Shown here: positions 53,934 to 62,285 of the stretch, piece by piece
Numbering within the stretch: position 1 is the stretch's first letter
Layout: every line of letters starts with the position of its first letter
Assembly (NCBI RefSeq): GCF_040702995.1
Contig: NZ_CP159992.1
Span: 1,761,501-1,825,500 of the forward strand
Source of the DNA: Paenibacillus sp. AN1007
Lineage (GTDB): Bacteria; Bacillota; Bacilli; Paenibacillales; Paenibacillaceae
DNA: 64,000 bases
Reading direction: 5' to 3'
The notes under the pieces: generated by a model
The model's database searches: none
What the model saw: the letters and a program-made list of their open reading frames with translations, nothing else
What the model was told of the DNA's origin: nothing
Program-made: the position numbers and the translations under genes

Positions 53934-53962
53934 TTTGTACAAAAGAGAATTGGATCATTCAA
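53934..53962 (-). promoter_or_regulatory. Possible promoter of mtnE
   Basis: Minus strand: TTGAAT (53957-53962), 17-base spacer, TACAAA (53934-53939). No S-box (SAM riboswitch) was found between it and mtnE, unlike the methionine-salvage genes of B. subtilis. Confidence 0.4.
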
Positions 53963-54007
53963 GTTTGTCCATTGAGATCGGAAAAACGATAGTTTAAGAT
54001 ATTTTAC

Positions 54008-54027
54008 GATAATGATAATCAATATCA
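54008..54027 (+). promoter_or_regulatory. Fur box before the siderophore-binding lipoprotein
   Basis: GATAATGATAATCAATATC with the 7-1-7 core TGATAAT-C-AATATCA (54013-54027), one base from the Bacillus Fur consensus. It lies 48 bases before the start of the binding-protein gene and predicts repression by iron. Confidence 0.82.
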
Positions 54028-54074
54028 TTGTTATTCAAAAATCAGAAGCACATCTAACAGGGGGAGAAATAGAG

Positions 54075-55112
54075 ATGCAAAGCAAGTTCCAAAACAAATT
54101 CCAAGACAAATTCCGAAATACGGCAGTTGTATTGACGGCCACAGCTTTATCTGTTCTGCTGCTCGCATGTGGAAATCAGACAACAGCACCAGCAGGGCCG
54201 GAAAATCAAACTGCTTCAGCGATAAACCAGGCAGGAGGAGGCACCGACAATGGGAAGCAGCTTGCGGCCGATGAGGGGAAAACAGTGCAGACAAAGCAGT
54301 TCAAAGATTGGACAGGTCATAATGTGACCGTGCCTGTCAATCCTGAACGTGTAATCTATCATGGAGAAGTGACCGGGGATTTGGTCGCGCTTGGCGTTAT
54401 TCCGGTAGGCATACTCCGGCAGGAGGGTATGGTATTTGATGATCAGGTCGCTGATGCGACAGATGTAGGATTTCCTATAAGTGTAGAGAAAGTGCTCGGG
54501 CTGAACCCGGATTTGATTATTTTCTCGAATAGCGATGAGGCTCAGTACGATCAGATTTCGAAGATTGCACCTACGGTAACCTTTAATTCATTTGCACCAC
54601 TGGAGGATCGGTTGAGAACTCTGGGCGATTTGTTAAACAAGAAACAAGAGGCTGAAGAATGGATTATTGCGAACAAAAAAGCTGCAGAGGACATGTGGAA
54701 GCAGCTTCATCAGAATGGTTTGAAAGAAGGAGAGACGGCATCGGTATTTACGATGTATCCGGGAAATCGTCTTTTTGTAATGGCTGGAGCGGGACTGCCT
54801 CAGCTGTTATATGGCAAAGATGGCCTGAAGCCTACACCTGAAGTTCAGAAGTTACTGGACGATGAGATGGGATTCGCCGAGATTTCTATGGAGAAGATGA
54901 CAGAAATTGCAGGGGATCGGATATTCGTCCTTGACCCTGTAACGGATGACGCGAGAAAGTCGACCAGTGAATTACTAAACAGTTCCGTATGGAAAAACCT
55001 GCCTGCAGTTAAAGCTGGCAGAGTGTATCGCTTGGATATTGTCAAAGCTTCAGGTGATGCAATGTCGAGAGAATGGCTGCTGAAAGAGCTGCCAAAACAG
55101 ATGATTTACTAA
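54075..55112 (+). CDS. Iron-siderophore ABC transporter substrate-binding lipoprotein
   Basis: 345 residues. Signal peptide with lipobox LLLACG (Cys32), then a low-complexity linker (residues 33-75) and a FhuD/FeuA-type bilobed domain: DWTGHNVTVPVNPERVIYHG, LGVIPVGILRQEG, LNPDLIIFSNSDEAQYDQIS and LPAVKAGRVYRLD. ATG 54075 follows GGGGGAGAAATAGAG; the frame is open back to 54012 through the Fur box. No permease or ATPase gene is adjacent, so it must share them with another locus. Confidence 0.92.
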   Translation: MQSKFQNKFQDKFRNTAVVLTATALSVLLLACGNQTTAPAGPENQTASAINQAGGGTDNGKQLAADEGKTVQTKQFKDWTGHNVTVPVNPERVIYHGEVTGDLVALGVIPVGILRQEGMVFDDQVADATDVGFPISVEKVLGLNPDLIIFSNSDEAQYDQISKIAPTVTFNSFAPLEDRLRTLGDLLNKKQEAEEWIIANKKAAEDMWKQLHQNGLKEGETASVFTMYPGNRLFVMAGAGLPQLLYGKDGLKPTPEVQKLLDDEMGFAEISMEKMTEIAGDRIFVLDPVTDDARKSTSELLNSSVWKNLPAVKAGRVYRLDIVKASGDAMSREWLLKELPKQMIY

Positions 55113-55202
55113 GGAATGATCATACGCGGCGGATACCAGGATAACGAATCTTCAGACTCCAATTGTACTGGACGAGATTTCAAATGAATGAAATATACAG
55201 AG

Positions 55203-55229
55203 AGCGTTCAACTTTTGTTGAGCGCTTTT
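55203..55229 (+). terminator. Terminator after the siderophore-binding protein
   Basis: AGCGTTCAAC-TTTT-GTTGAGCGCT-TTT, a 10-bp stem with one T-G pair. Confidence 0.75.
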
Positions 55230-55338
55230 ATACTCTGTGGTCCCAGCTAAGCATGCGTCTTCCGGTCAGGGAGTTAACACAAATGGATCTGGAACAGTAA
55301 ACAGCACTCGACTATAATAAATTCATAGAAGACTTTAG

Positions 55339-55353
55339 TGATAATAATTCTCA
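55339..55353 (+). promoter_or_regulatory. Fur box before the AraC-type regulator
   Basis: TGATAAT-A-ATTCTCA, one mismatch to the 7-1-7 Fur consensus, 32 bases before the start of the regulator gene. Confidence 0.78.
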
Positions 55354-55384
55354 TTGAATACCAGGCACCAAGAGGTGGATTTAT

Positions 55385-57010
55385 ATGAAGACAATAGATA
55401 TGAATGGTGATGAGTTATTCTTCTCGGCTTTCATGTTTCGGCTGAATCATATACAGCAGCGAATCGAAATATCGGATCAGATTATGCTTGAGGTACAGTG
55501 TGATAAACATACATTTTTAATCTGTGAAGAAGGGGAAGCGTGCTTATTCATTGGAAAGGAACACTGGCCATTTGCTGCAGGATGTATCTATCCGATTTCC
55601 CCCGATGAGGCATACCAGCTTGAACACAGAAATTCAAAAGAATTAGCATATACGATTGTGAAATATGATGTGTTCCAATGGTTATCAACTCATATGCTGA
55701 AGTATGCAGGGCCCTTGTTCCCAAAACGGAATCAATTAAACGGTCCTGGGTCTCCCTCTTTCAACGGGGAACTTAAAGAATTATATGAGGCACGGAGTTA
55801 TAGAAACGACGCTGAGTACAGTCACTTGAACACTTTGTTCCAACGCTGGATGGAACGGATTATTACACTTTACTCGTCAACGGATACAGAGCCGTCTCAG
55901 GAATCCGGATTAGCCAGTACCATTCAGTACATCGATGAGCATTACTCCGAAGAGATTTCCGTCCAGAAGCTTGCCGCTATGGCCGGCATTCGTTCTGCTG
56001 CATACACGACAATGTTCAGACGGCGAACAGGACATAAACCGCTTGATTATGTTAATCATGTGCGTATCCAGCATGCCAAAGAATGGCTGCGCACGACGGA
56101 TGATCCTTTGCGTGATATTGCGGGTCGTGTCGGATTCAAAGATGAGTATTATTTCAGCAGACGTTTTCGCCAGATTACCGGATTATCCCCACGACAGTAT
56201 GACCGATCGATTCAGCAGCAGACGCTGGTCCAGGATTGGCTCGGGCATGATGTACTTATTCCTTCAAATCCGGAACGAGTGATCTATTTGGGTCACACTT
56301 CGGGAGACTTGCAAGTATTGGGTATTCGTCTGCTTGAAGATCAGAGGGCTGAGGCAGTTACTACAATTAATGTCGAAAGAGCCGCTCGTCTGGAGCCGGA
56401 TCTAATCATTGTGGATAGTGGAGATCAGCATCTGTATGAACAATTATCATGTATTGCACCTACACTGGCTTACAATTCTCATGCATCTCTTACGGAGCGT
56501 GTGACCAGAGCCGGAAGCTGGTTTGGCAGACAGTTACAGGTCAAACGATGGCTCAGCTTGTATGAGAAGCGTACAGTACGGATGTGGGAGAAGATTGGCC
56601 GGGTGATTCAACAGGGTGAAACAGCCTCTGTGCTCACATACCATCGCGGAGAACGATTGTTTGTGATGGGGAACATAGGACTTGCGCCTTTCCTATATCA
56701 CCCGCTTGGCTTCAGACCGGTTCATAAAGTGCAGGAAGCACTCGAAGCGGGAAGAGCATATAAAGAAATTTCGGCCGAAACCGTTCAGGAGTATGCTGGA
56801 GACCATCTTTTCCTCATGCTGCCTCAGGAGCCAGCTGCGCGGCAGGCCACAGATACGTTGATACAAAGTCCAGCGTGGCGAACGCTTGCAGCTGTAAAAA
56901 GAGGTCGTGTGTACCATTTGGACGAATTGCTCTGGAATTCAGGGGATGCCCAGACGTGTGATCGGCTGTTGGACAGGCTGCCTGAATTGCTAGTTGGACA
57001 TTTGCATTAA
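55385..57010 (+). CDS. AraC-type regulator fused to a siderophore-binding domain (Btr-like)
   Basis: 541 residues in three parts. Residues 1-165 are a cupin-like N-terminus. Residues 178-275 are a double helix-turn-helix (IQYIDEHYSEEISVQKLAAM, DPLRDIAGRVGFKDEYYFSR, FRQITGLSPRQYD). Residues 283-541 are a binding-protein domain without signal peptide (DWLGHDVLIPSNPERVIYLG, LEPDLIIVDSGDQHLYEQLS). The third part is clearly related to the lipoprotein encoded just upstream. B. subtilis Btr (YbbB) has this design: it binds ferric bacillibactin inside the cell and activates uptake genes. A similar job here is inferred. Confidence 0.9.
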   Translation: MKTIDMNGDELFFSAFMFRLNHIQQRIEISDQIMLEVQCDKHTFLICEEGEACLFIGKEHWPFAAGCIYPISPDEAYQLEHRNSKELAYTIVKYDVFQWLSTHMLKYAGPLFPKRNQLNGPGSPSFNGELKELYEARSYRNDAEYSHLNTLFQRWMERIITLYSSTDTEPSQESGLASTIQYIDEHYSEEISVQKLAAMAGIRSAAYTTMFRRRTGHKPLDYVNHVRIQHAKEWLRTTDDPLRDIAGRVGFKDEYYFSRRFRQITGLSPRQYDRSIQQQTLVQDWLGHDVLIPSNPERVIYLGHTSGDLQVLGIRLLEDQRAEAVTTINVERAARLEPDLIIVDSGDQHLYEQLSCIAPTLAYNSHASLTERVTRAGSWFGRQLQVKRWLSLYEKRTVRMWEKIGRVIQQGETASVLTYHRGERLFVMGNIGLAPFLYHPLGFRPVHKVQEALEAGRAYKEISAETVQEYAGDHLFLMLPQEPAARQATDTLIQSPAWRTLAAVKRGRVYHLDELLWNSGDAQTCDRLLDRLPELLVGHLH

Positions 57011-57079
57011 TACAGGTTGCGAATTTTCAGGGGATCAAGCTATGATATCAAGTATTACGGTTCGGAGGAGTGTTGGGTC

Positions 57080-57892
57080 ATGACTGGACAACAAGGAGAA
57101 ATGCGGGTTGCCTTGATTCAAGGTGATATTAAGCTGGGAGATCCGGAAGCTAACCATAAACATATGCAGATGCTGCTGGAACGTGCAGTGCAGCAGTATC
57201 CGGATGTGAAGCTGGCTGTGCTTCCCGAGATGTGGAACACCGGATATGCATTGTCGCAAATTCATGAACTTGCTGACGTGGAAGGTGTCACATCTAGAAA
57301 GTGGCTGTCTGCTTTTGCCAAAAAACATCATATCTCGATCATTGGCGGCTCTATTGCCGAGAAGCGTGACGGACAGATTTACAATACAATGTATGTCTAC
57401 AATGAGGAAGGTGAAGAGGTATCGCGTTACGATAAACTTCACTTGTTCCGACTGATGGATGAGGAGAAATATTTGGAGCCAGGTGTACAGCCTGAAATGT
57501 TTGAGCTTGGCAATGGTCTGACTGCCGGGGCATCGATCTGTTATGACATTCGTTTCCCGGAACTAGCGCGAACACTTGCTCTAAATGGTGCGCGTGCACT
57601 TATTGTGCCAGCTGAATGGCCAAATCCGCGTCTGCATCACTGGCGCACACTGCTGACCGCTCGGGCTATCGAAAACCAGATGTATGTCATTGCTTGTAAC
57701 CGCGTTGGCACAGGGGGAGATACTGAATTTTTTGGTCACTCTCTGATTATCGACCCATGGGGCGAGATTGTGTCTGAAGGCGGCGAAGGAGAAGAAATTG
57801 TATCTGGAGTGATCCGTCCAGCGCTGGTGGATGAAGTCCGCGGCCGTATTCCCGTGTTTGAGGATCGCCGACCAAGTATTTATTTTAAATGA
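57080..57892 (+). CDS. mtnU: Carbon-nitrogen hydrolase, MtnU-type omega-amidase
   Basis: 270-residue nitrilase-fold amidase. Catalytic Glu in AVLPEMWNTGY, Lys in YDKLHLFRLMDEEKYLEPG, and Cys in GASICYDIRFPELAR. The branch matches YkrU/MtnU, which hydrolyses the alpha-keto acid amide left by glutamine-dependent MtnE, so it completes the salvage step. ATG 57080 has GGAGGAG nine bases upstream; the frame is open from 57017. Near mtnE but on the opposite strand and separated by the iron module. Confidence 0.88.
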   Translation: MTGQQGEMRVALIQGDIKLGDPEANHKHMQMLLERAVQQYPDVKLAVLPEMWNTGYALSQIHELADVEGVTSRKWLSAFAKKHHISIIGGSIAEKRDGQIYNTMYVYNEEGEEVSRYDKLHLFRLMDEEKYLEPGVQPEMFELGNGLTAGASICYDIRFPELARTLALNGARALIVPAEWPNPRLHHWRTLLTARAIENQMYVIACNRVGTGGDTEFFGHSLIIDPWGEIVSEGGEGEEIVSGVIRPALVDEVRGRIPVFEDRRPSIYFK

Positions 57893-57999
57893 AATCTTTA
57901 AAAAGATAACAAAAAAGATAGAATTTTTGTATAAACTGTTTATCGCTCCAGGAGGCGGGTAATAATAACTATCCCGTCACCAAGGAGGATGATCAATCA

Positions 58000-58182
58000 A
58001 TGGACAACCATGTGAAAGATACGCTCAGGAGACTGGAACAAGGTAACAGAAGGGTAGATCATTTGAGAGCATTCTTAGAGAATGGGACAGGAGGCTTATC
58101 ACCCCCTGAAACGGTAGAGGATGAAGGCCGTACCATGGATCAACAGAACAGGCTGACAAGTGATCGGAATTTGCGAAGGTAA
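58000..58182 (+). CDS. Small hypothetical protein, 60 residues
   Basis: Starts MDNHVKDTLRRLEQGNRRVD after a strong AAGGAGG ribosome site. Highly charged, predicted helical first half (VKDTLRRLEQGNRRVDHLRA), then a Gly/Pro-rich middle and an Arg-rich end. No membrane segment and no family recognised. The good ribosome site is the main reason to call it real. No terminator directly follows. Confidence 0.6.
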   Translation: MDNHVKDTLRRLEQGNRRVDHLRAFLENGTGGLSPPETVEDEGRTMDQQNRLTSDRNLRR

Positions 58183-58691
58183 GGTTTAGAACGATATTTG
58201 TTCAAATCAGGATAGTGTAGGGAATACCACGAAGTGAAGCTGTAATCAAATTGAATGACAAAGTTTCTGTGCAGTATGCAGAGGTCGAATCAGACATTTT
58301 AAATAAGATGATGTTTTGCAAGTTGACGAAGTCAAAAGAATGATCCAAGCTAAAAATGGACAAGCAACAGTGTACTGGAACAAGAGACGCTGCACTGCTT
58401 CGAAAGATAAGTTTGACGTATGATCATGACTGGCGTGAACACTTTCAACGTAGAAGAAGTTCTATGAAGAGTGATGTTCCAGGCAAAGTTCTGGAATGCA
58501 GTCACGCGGTTAAGTATTTGTTGTTGCAATGCAGCATTCAGGTTAATCAAAGAGGCCAGTCGGAAACGACTGGCCTCTTTGATTGTTTATAGACTGACAT
58601 CGATAAGCAGTTCTGAACCGCGAAAGGGGTGCGGACAGCTTTTTCGCATTGGTTGTGAAACTTCTATGACGCTGATTCATCGTTGAAGGGG
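58183..58691 (+). other. 509-base region without a recognised gene
   Basis: Between the 60-residue gene and the LysR gene. A broken-looking frame around 58245-58342 reads IKLNDKVSVQYAEVESDILN before stopping and could be a gene remnant. The only strong structure is an 18-bp perfect hairpin at 58545-58584. I see no promoter I would defend. Confidence 0.4.
58545..58584. terminator. 18-bp perfect hairpin with GAAA loop
   Basis: AATCAAAGAGGCCAGTCG-GAAA-CGACTGGCCTCTTTGATT. Stable on both strands with mild A/T edges, so it may act as a bidirectional terminator between the plus-strand remnant and the minus-strand LysR gene, though neither side has a long T run. Confidence 0.6.
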
Positions 58692-59624
58692 TTATCCCGA
58701 TACCATATCAGCCTTGGACAGTTCGGTCACGGTTTGTTGAAATGTTTTGATGAAGGCTTCTGCTGCTTTGGAAAGTACTCTCCCTTGACGGTAAGCAACA
58801 ACGAGGGTACGGCTCGGAGCCGGATCGGCAAGGGGAACATAAACAGGAACGAATTCACTGCGCGGCGCACGGGCGATAAACCGGGGAACCAAGGTGATAC
58901 CCATGCCTGTGGCTACCAGCGATTGCAGGGTTTCAATGTTGGTGCTCTCAAAAACAACCTGAGGGTCAAAGCCAGCCTGTTCGCAGAGATCAAATGTCAG
59001 CTTGCGGAAGCCCTGTCCTTTTTTTAGTACAACAAAGGGTTCATCGCGAAGTTCATCTATACGTACAGGTTCCAGATGACCTGGTGTTCCCCGCTGGGCC
59101 AAAGGGTGATTGGGCGGTACAGCCAAATCAATGCGCTCCTCGCCAATTTTAACGTAAGATAAACTGGGTTCCTGCAGAGGTAGAGAAAGCAGGCTGAGAT
59201 CAGCTTTGCCGCTGGCGGTTAATTTTTCAAGTGTAATACCGGAGTCCTCAAGCAGTGTAACCTCAATATCAGGGTAGGCTTGCTGAAAGGCCGGGAGTAC
59301 ATGCGGCAGCAGATGAGAGCCGGTGATCGGCATACTGCCTACCACAACCTTGCCTTTTCGAAGCTGTGAAATATCCGACATCTCCTGGCGCAGCAGTTCC
59401 ATGGCATCCACAATCTTCTGGGCCTGCTCCACAAAAGTAACGCCTGCGTGAGTCAGCTCAACCGTGCTCGTATTCCGTTGAAACAGCAGTACGCCCAGTT
59501 CCTTTTCCAACTTGGACAGCTGCTGACTGAGGGATGGCTGGGCAATGTGCAGTTTCTCCGCGGCCCGTGAAAAGTTCCGTTCGGCTGCAATCTGCAGCGT
59601 ATATTGAAGTTGTCTGAATTCCAT
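58692..59624 (-). CDS. LysR-family transcriptional regulator
   Basis: 310 residues. Residues 1-60 are the LysR winged helix (FRQLQYTLQIAAERNFSRAA, IAQPSLSQQLSKLEKELGVL). Residues 90-300 are the effector-binding domain (GKVVVGSMPITGSHLLPHVL, ATGMGITLVPRFIA). It is divergent from leuCD, and the shared gap holds a LysR-type palindrome, so it may regulate leucine genes. The effector cannot be told from sequence. Confidence 0.92.
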   Translation of the reverse strand: MEFRQLQYTLQIAAERNFSRAAEKLHIAQPSLSQQLSKLEKELGVLLFQRNTSTVELTHAGVTFVEQAQKIVDAMELLRQEMSDISQLRKGKVVVGSMPITGSHLLPHVLPAFQQAYPDIEVTLLEDSGITLEKLTASGKADLSLLSLPLQEPSLSYVKIGEERIDLAVPPNHPLAQRGTPGHLEPVRIDELRDEPFVVLKKGQGFRKLTFDLCEQAGFDPQVVFESTNIETLQSLVATGMGITLVPRFIARAPRSEFVPVYVPLADPAPSRTLVVAYRQGRVLSKAAEAFIKTFQQTVTELSKADMVSG

Positions 59625-59743
59625 TTGTACATGTCATTCCTTTCATCGATAACATTATTATATCATTAAAGCGGAAAAAGTCGTGATTTAACCCGCAGAA
59701 CCTACGTTTTCACTCCATATTTATAAAAGAATGGTTCAAAGCA

Positions 59744-59772
59744 TTGACATGGCGGATGCATACATCTACTAT
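59744..59772 (+). promoter_or_regulatory. SigA promoter of leuCD
   Basis: TTGACA (59744-59749), 17-base spacer, TACTAT (59767-59772). Start near 59779, leaving a 217-base leader before leuC. Confidence 0.7.
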
Positions 59773-59783
59773 AAGAATTATAT

Positions 59784-59803
59784 GATAATGATAATTGTTA
59801 TCA
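59784..59803 (+). promoter_or_regulatory. Fur box just after the leuCD start site
   Basis: GATAATGATAATTGTTATC (59784-59802) matches the 19-base Fur consensus at 17 positions; its core is TGATAAT-T-GTTATCA (59789-59803). It sits about 5 bases after the predicted leuCD start, the position for roadblock repression by iron-loaded Fur. Confidence 0.78.
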
Positions 59804-59850
59804 ATCAAAACCTCTGTGTGCAGCAGTGGTTTATTGCTGTTTGTCTTATT

Positions 59851-59865
59851 ATAGGTTTAACCTAT
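59851..59865. promoter_or_regulatory. LysR-type operator candidate
   Basis: ATAGGTT-T-AACCTAT is a perfect 7-1-7 palindrome with the T-N11-A form of LysR sites. It lies in the gap between the LysR gene and leuC, downstream of the predicted leuC promoter. A second palindrome ATCTATAGAT follows at 59869-59878. Confidence 0.5.
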
Positions 59866-59995
59866 TACATCTATAGATATTATATCTTGGAACAATGAAG
59901 GACGGGGTGATATATTAATGTCATTCAAGAGCTTCACTTTTTAGACGGATACACGAGGCTCTTCCAAGGACCGAACTTATGATGAGGTGAAAATG

Positions 59996-61417
59996 ATGAG
60001 TAAAAAAACGATGTTTGAGAAAATTTGGGAAAACCATGTGATTCATCAGGAAGAAGGAAAACCAAGCATCCTGTATATTGATCTGCATCTGGTGCATGAA
60101 GTAACATCCCCGCAGGCGTTTGAAGGACTTCGTCTGAGCGGTCGTAAAGTACGCCGTCCAGAGCTGACATTTGCAACAATGGACCACAACGTGCCAACGA
60201 AGGATCGTTTCAACATTACAGATCCGATCTCCAAACAGCAAATTGACACCCTATCTCAGAACTGCCGTGATTTCGGTGTGAAACTGTATGATCTGGACAC
60301 GATCGATCAAGGCGTTGTACACGTTATGGGACCTGAGCTGGGCCTGACTCATCCGGGTAAAACGATTGTATGCGGCGACAGCCACACATCCACGCACGGC
60401 GCGTTTGGTGCACTGGCATTTGGTATCGGAACAAGTGAAGTGGAACACGTAATGGCTACTCAATGTTTGCAGCAGGCGAAAGCCAAAACGATGGAAGTTC
60501 GCTTTGTCGGCAAACGCAATCCGGGGGTAACGGCAAAAGATATGATTCTTGCGGTTATTGCCAAGTATGGCACAGATTTTGCAACAGGTTATGTTATCGA
60601 GTACACAGGTGAGTCTATCCGTGAACTGAGCATGGAAGAGCGTATGACGGTATGCAACATGTCCATTGAAGGCGGAGCAAGAGCGGGTATGATCGCACCA
60701 GACGAAACGACGTTTGAATATTTGCGTGGACGCGAATACGTGCCAGCGGGTGCGAAGTTCGACGAAGCTGTTGCAGCTTGGAAAGAGCTTGTAACAGATG
60801 AAGGCGCGGAGTTTGATCGCGTCGTTGAGATTGATGTGGAGTCCTTGATTCCGCAAGTAACTTGGGGCACAAGCCCGGGGATGGGAACAGACATTTCTTC
60901 GAAAGTTCCTGTACCTGCAGAGCTGCCTACTGAAAATGAACGTAAAGCTGCTGAGAAGGCTCTAGAATATATGGGACTCACTCCAGGAACGCCAATCTCC
61001 GAAATTCCGGTGGATTATGTCTTTATCGGTTCCTGCACAAACGGGCGGATTGAGGATCTTCGTGCAGCAGCAAAAGTTGCTAAAGGGCACACGGTTTCAA
61101 GTAATGTCACTGCTATTGTCGTACCTGGCTCCGGGCGTGTTAAAATTCAGGCAGAAAAAGAAGGTTTGGACAAAATCTTCACGGAAGCCGGTTTTGAATG
61201 GCGTGACGCTGGATGCAGCATGTGTCTCGCGATGAATCCAGACGTACTGCAGCCAGGACAGCGCTGCGCATCGACTTCCAACCGTAACTTTGAAGGTCGT
61301 CAAGGCCGCGGTGGACGTACGCATCTGGTTTCGCCAGCAATGGCAGCGGCAGCAGCGGTTAAGGGACATTTTGTAGACGTACGTGACTGGAATTTCAAAA
61401 CAGAAGCGGTTATCTAA
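59996..61417 (+). CDS. leuC: 3-isopropylmalate dehydratase large subunit
   Basis: 473-residue aconitase-like subunit. The [4Fe-4S] cysteines are in GSCTNGR and the C-S-M-C segment of [35 protein letters not shown] is conserved. It isomerises 2- to 3-isopropylmalate with LeuD. ATG 59996 has GAGG eight bases upstream; ATG 59993 and GTG 59987 are also in frame. Being an iron-sulfur enzyme makes the upstream Fur box meaningful. Confidence 0.96.
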   Translation: MSKKTMFEKIWENHVIHQEEGKPSILYIDLHLVHEVTSPQAFEGLRLSGRKVRRPELTFATMDHNVPTKDRFNITDPISKQQIDTLSQNCRDFGVKLYDLDTIDQGVVHVMGPELGLTHPGKTIVCGDSHTSTHGAFGALAFGIGTSEVEHVMATQCLQQAKAKTMEVRFVGKRNPGVTAKDMILAVIAKYGTDFATGYVIEYTGESIRELSMEERMTVCNMSIEGGARAGMIAPDETTFEYLRGREYVPAGAKFDEAVAAWKELVTDEGAEFDRVVEIDVESLIPQVTWGTSPGMGTDISSKVPVPAELPTENERKAAEKALEYMGLTPGTPISEIPVDYVFIGSCTNGRIEDLRAAAKVAKGHTVSSNVTAIVVPGSGRVKIQAEKEGLDKIFTEAGFEWRDAGCSMCLAMNPDVLQPGQRCASTSNRNFEGRQGRGGRTHLVSPAMAAAAAVKGHFVDVRDWNFKTEAVI

Positions 61418-61449
61418 CTTGAGAACGGCCAGAAGGGAGAACAGATAAT

Positions 61450-62052
61450 ATGGAAGCATTTAAAACACTGCAGGGCATCGTTGCACCGGTAGACCGGGTC
61501 AATGTAGATACAGACGCAATTATCCCGAAACAATTTTTGAAACGGATTGAACGTACCGGATTTGGACAATTTTTGTTCTACGAATGGCGTTTTGATGAAG
61601 AGGGGAATAACAATCCTTCCTTCGAAATGAATAAACCTCGTTATCAAGGGGCTTCGGTTCTGATTTCTCGTGCTAACTTTGGCTGCGGTTCTTCACGTGA
61701 GCATGCGCCTTGGGCGATCATGGACTATGGATTCCGTTGTGTCATTGCACCATCATTTGCGGATATCTTCTATAACAACTGTTTCAAAAACGGTATTCTG
61801 CCAATCAAGCTGTCGGAAGAGCAGGTCGAAGATCTGTTCCAGCGCACAGCAAATCATGAGAAATACGAGCTGAATGTGAATCTGGAAAATAAAACGATCA
61901 CAGATGCATACGGACTGCATATCGATTTTGATTTGGATGAACACCGCCGTCAATTCCTGCTGCAGGGACTGGATGATATCGGTCTGACACTTCAGCATGA
62001 TGATGAGATTACCGCTTATGAACAGCGTCACGCAGCCAAACTTTTTGGCTGA
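61450..62052 (+). CDS. leuD: 3-isopropylmalate dehydratase small subunit
   Basis: 200 residues, swivelling-domain partner of Leu[21 protein letters not shown] and [20 protein letters not shown] are family signatures. It starts 32 bases after leuC with AGAAGGGAG before ATG. leuA and leuB are not next to it, so the leucine genes are split in this genome. Confidence 0.96.
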   Translation: MEAFKTLQGIVAPVDRVNVDTDAIIPKQFLKRIERTGFGQFLFYEWRFDEEGNNNPSFEMNKPRYQGASVLISRANFGCGSSREHAPWAIMDYGFRCVIAPSFADIFYNNCFKNGILPIKLSEEQVEDLFQRTANHEKYELNVNLENKTITDAYGLHIDFDLDEHRRQFLLQGLDDIGLTLQHDDEITAYEQRHAAKLFG

Positions 62053-62069
62053 TGAGCAGTTTAAATAAG

Positions 62070-62126
62070 GCCTCCATACGGCCAAGGAACACTTTGTTTC
62101 CTTGGCTCCGATGTGGAGGCTTTTTT
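62070..62126 (+). terminator. Terminator after leuD
   Basis: GCCTCCA (62070-62076) pairs with TGGAGGC (62114-62120), with an inner CCAAGGAA / TTCCTTGG stem, then six Ts. Confidence 0.9.
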
Positions 62127-62285
62127 ATGCGGCTTTACGACTAAATATGACAACGTTGTAACCGGATCAATGGACAATATCTGATAGACTGGATAGTAGA
62201 TTATGGCAGGTACATAACGTAAAACAGGCGTCGAAGCAGGACACAGATCGAACTTTCATAACTTAATAAGAATGGTGGATGACGT

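Noticed and set aside
53832..54007. SAM riboswitch before mtnE
   Set aside because: The conserved S-box core and its stems are absent in the minus-strand leader.
58356..58592. 78-codon ORF before the LysR gene
   Set aside because: It runs through the perfect hairpin, lacks a ribosome site and has no coding character.
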